Assembly (NCBI RefSeq): GCF_000158095.2
Contig: NZ_CM011002.1
Coordinates: forward strand, 4,687,703 to 4,751,702
DNA from: Roseibium alexandrii DFL-11
Lineage (GTDB): Bacteria; Pseudomonadota; Alphaproteobacteria; Rhizobiales; Stappiaceae
Reading direction: 5' to 3'
DNA: 64,000 bases
This document shows, in pieces, positions 62,039 through 64,000 of this stretch (its first letter is position 1; every line of letters starts with the position of its first letter). Below the pieces are notes generated by a model. That model ran no database searches. It was not told where the DNA came from and saw only the letters and a list, made by a program, of their open reading frames with translations. Both the position numbers and the translations under genes were made by a program.

Positions 62039-63097
62039 TCAGTTTTTGACCGGAAGTGTCAACGAGACAAGATCCTGGCCGACGATCGTGGTGCCGTCGA
62101 AGCCGCTTTCGGCCACGGCTCCGGTGTAGTCCTCGTTGGTCAATGCGCCTTCCGGGAGTTTGTAGGGACCTTGGCGCGGTGCGCCGACCGGCGGGATCAG
62201 ATGGGTGAGCATCAAGTGTTTTACCCCGGCCCTGCGGGCAAGATGCCCAAGGTCCGTGGCATTGCTTTGACGGAAGTAAATCGGTGGCGGGAAGCCTGTG
62301 CCACCGTCTGGCCCCATGACGGGGTGGATCGTGGAATGCACGACAATGTCCGCACCTTGTGCCAGCTTTTCGACCTGGCCTGATGTAGATGTCTCCCGTG
62401 GCGGTTTACGCACGTCATTGCCGGCATCACCGCCAATCACCACGCTGCCGGCAGGGGTATCTACCCGATAGGAAGCATGTCCTGGGATGTGCGTTGACCG
62501 GATGGCGCTGACTGTTACGTCGCCTTTTGACCAAACTTCCTGGGCCTCATCTTGAGGTTTGAAGTCCTTGACATTGATCAGCTCGGCCGGGCCGCCGGGA
62601 AGGCGTTTTTTGTTTTCAGCAAGCCGTTGGGCGATTTCACCGGAGTTGATCAAGGCATCTCCGATATGTGTGGCAAAGCGCTCGCAGCTTAAGGAGAAGC
62701 CAAGTGGAGATTTGGTTTCCTCGCTGCACACCAGATCAACTTTTGGCCCGCCAGAATTAAAGTGCCAGCGCAGCTGCATCATGTCTGCAAGGCCCTCGGT
62801 GTGATCGGAATGGAGATGGCTCAGGAAAATAGCATCGATTTTTCCAACTGGCACACCTGCCTGCGATAGGCGCTGCGTGGTTCCACGGCCGGTATCGAAC
62901 TGCAAGCGCATGTCGTTGCATTTGTTTTCTTCCGAGCCGTACTGAACAAGAGTACCGGCACCCGCCTGTCCCTGAAAGACAGGTGGTCCGCCCTGGGTGC
63001 CGGTTAAGGTGACTTTGAGACAGTTTTCTGCCAGTGCGGGTTGCGCCATCAAAGCGCCTGCGCTGAACAGCAATCCAGAAATCAGCGTCCGAAACAT
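62039..63097 (-). CDS. Periplasmic metallo-beta-lactamase-fold hydrolase
   Basis: Secreted hydrolase of 352 residues, Sec leader ending near PALAE. The dinuclear metal motif HLHSDH is at 94-99, and other ligands lie in HIPGHASYRVD, GGDAGNDV and LMLTHLIPP. The overall form is like ribonuclease Z/arylsulfatase-type or lactonase-type proteins of this superfamily. It differs from the SoxH-like protein at 42825 (no Tat motif, different spacing). Three cysteines in the mature protein before the motif could form a disulfide. GGGAGGAAACG ribosome site. No clear pathway partner nearby. Substrate unknown. Confidence 0.8.
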   Translation of the reverse strand: MFRTLISGLLFSAGALMAQPALAENCLKVTLTGTQGGPPVFQGQAGAGTLVQYGSEENKCNDMRLQFDTGRGTTQRLSQAGVPVGKIDAIFLSHLHSDHTEGLADMMQLRWHFNSGGPKVDLVCSEETKSPLGFSLSCERFATHIGDALINSGEIAQRLAENKKRLPGGPAELINVKDFKPQDEAQEVWSKGDVTVSAIRSTHIPGHASYRVDTPAGSVVIGGDAGNDVRKPPRETSTSGQVEKLAQGADIVVHSTIHPVMGPDGGTGFPPPIYFRQSNATDLGHLARRAGVKHLMLTHLIPPVGAPRQGPYKLPEGALTNEDYTGAVAESGFDGTTIVGQDLVSLTLPVKN

Positions 63098-63198
63098 CGT
63101 TTCCTCCCAATGGTTTCGTTTCTTCCTTCTTCAAGTCCCGTGTCTGTTGAACCTTTGGACGGCGCTGCGTCCAATGCGCGGCACCGGCCGATCGTTGC

Positions 63199-63585
63199 TT
63201 ACGAGAAACTGGTTTTTTTCGCCGACAGACCGACCGACAGCGTGAAACTGCCTTCATTGATCATCCAACGCCGGAGTGTGTAGCTGCGGACCCCGCGCGC
63301 ATGCATTGGGTCGCCATCTGCCAGAGCCCGAGCCTCTTCCAGGGATGTCGCTCTATAGATGATCATCCCTTCGCCCTGCATTTCTTCGCCGGTTTCATCG
63401 GAGACGGGGCCGGCAAAGGCGAGACTGCCTGATGTTTCCAATTGCGCCTGGTACGCGAGGTGATCGGGGAGGGCCCCGGGAATGTCTGCGTCCGGTCCGA
63501 CAGACTTTGTGTTGACGACATAGAGCTCCAAAGCAAGCGCACCGCGCTCTTTGGCGATCTGTTTATATTCCTGCCATTTGGGCAT
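63199..63585 (-). CDS. YciI-like small protein
   Basis: Protein of 128 residues, YciI/YCII fold (dimeric ferredoxin-like), most without known role. Typical segments: ALELYVVNTK at the start, PDHLAYQAQLETSGSLAFAGPVSDETGEEMQGEGMIIYRATSLEEARALADGDPMHARGVRSYTLRRWMINEG. The His in DHLAYQ and Asp in ADGDPM are the conserved pair of the family. The ATG at 63585 follows TTGGAGGACAAAA. A start at 63636 would extend into the divergent promoter. It is divergent from the FAH-family gene and may belong to the same pathway. Confidence 0.82.
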   Translation of the reverse strand: MPKWQEYKQIAKERGALALELYVVNTKSVGPDADIPGALPDHLAYQAQLETSGSLAFAGPVSDETGEEMQGEGMIIYRATSLEEARALADGDPMHARGVRSYTLRRWMINEGSFTLSVGLSAKKTSFS

Positions 63586-63688
63586 TTTTGTCCTCCAATT
63601 TTGAAGCAGTATAAAAAAATCGATATTATTTGACAAACTAAAAAAACGTCGTCAAAGTGAGGTGGTATTCGTTAACACCGAGGAAATC

Positions 63689-64000
63689 ATGCGTTTCATT
63701 GTGGGAACCGGGCCTGGAGGTCAGGGCGTTTATCTGGTCGAAGGTCAAAAGGCTTGGAACTTGACGGCATTGGACAGCAAAGTTGGCCATGATCTGATGG
63801 GTTTGATTTCCGGCGCGGCGGATCTTTCGGAACTGGTGGCCAGAAAAGACGAAGGTGCCAGTTATGATCTGTCGGCGATAACGCCGGAATTGCCGGTTGC
63901 CGCGCCCGGCAAGATCATTTGCCTTGGGTTGAATTACGTCGATCATATCAAGGAAGGCGGCTACGATGTGCCGACCTATCCGGCGCTATTCATGCGGTCG
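63689..64000 (+). CDS. Fumarylacetoacetate hydrolase-family protein, N-terminal part (cut by window edge)
   Basis: First 104 residues of an FAH-family enzyme (2-keto-4-pentenoate hydratase, 5-oxopent-3-ene tricarboxylate decarboxylase and related). The N-terminal domain ends in PVAAPGKIICLGLNYVDHIKEGGYDVPTYPALFMRS, the classical entry to the catalytic domain. The substrate cannot be told without the rest. Start ATG at 63689 with AGGAAATC. Divergent from the YciI-like gene across 103 bases that hold TTGACA (63630-63635) and a TTTGAC/GTCAAA inverted pair. Confidence 0.88.
   Translation, partial: MRFIVGTGPGGQGVYLVEGQKAWNLTALDSKVGHDLMGLISGAADLSELVARKDEGASYDLSAITPELPVAAPGKIICLGLNYVDHIKEGGYDVPTYPALFMRS

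Noticed and set aside
56632..63627. Identical 14-mer AAAAAATCGATATT at 56632-56645 and 63614-63627
   Set aside because: In AT-rich gaps a 14-base match is expected by chance several times in a window this size, and no common regulator links the two sites.

Overview
The window looks like chromosome of a metabolically versatile marine-type alphaproteobacterium. It carries a complete alphaproteobacterial sox order, a form I cox (CO dehydrogenase) operon, a tungstate transporter beside a formate dehydrogenase, a BciA-type bacteriochlorophyll enzyme and the HutF/HutG route of histidine breakdown. That mix fits a Roseibium/Labrenzia/Stappia-like or related roseobacter-type aerobic anoxygenic phototroph. 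The assignment is inferred from gene content only. No rRNA, tRNA, IS element, prophage or CRISPR array was recognised, and coding density is high.

Layout. (1) 1-5054: end of a formate dehydrogenase operon (fdhA C-terminal part, fdhB, fdhC), then an unusual WD40-cytochrome c fusion and a tiny coupled membrane peptide. (2) 5080-8744: bciA and the tungstate importer tupBCA, all on the minus strand. (3) 8791-17229: a tricarboxylate module with tctCBA, a family III CoA-transferase and a citryl-CoA lyase-like protein on minus, and tctDE plus a solute-binding protein on plus. (4) 17240-29052: histidine utilisation (hutF-hutC-ROK on minus, hutIHGU on plus), running into a TRAP transporter. (5) 29099-30148: aldo/keto reductase. 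(6) 30316-44975: sulfur oxidation, with soxVW and soxXYZABCDEF on minus, soxS, soxR and soxT on plus, then a metallo-hydrolase and a second SoxT-like transporter. (7) 44982-48396: LysR regulator, hydroxyisobutyrate dehydrogenase-like enzyme and aldehyde dehydrogenase. (8) 48537-58101: coxC-coxMSL-orf-coxDEFG-orf. (9) 58201-61935: sitABCD manganese/iron importer with paired Mur/Fur-like boxes. (10) 62039-64000: periplasmic metallo-hydrolase, YciI-like protein and the start of an FAH-family hydrolase.

How the parts work together. Three clusters feed electrons from formate, thiosulfate/sulfide and CO into the respiratory chain, so the region reads as a lithoheterotrophy island. The carboxylate, histidine and TRAP systems supply carbon. 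Regulation can partly be read from the DNA. An 18-bp motif is shared by the two sox control regions, and a related ATTC-N8-GAAT palindrome lies upstream of the outlying soxT/metallo-hydrolase pair. A tandem repeat with 21-bp period, fitting LytTR proteins, sits just before coxM and downstream of the MHYT-LytTR regulator gene. A HutC-type palindrome lies inside the hutI promoter, tandem CTGTC repeats lie between tctC and tctD, and a perfect inverted pair of Mur/Fur-like boxes flanks the sit -35 element.
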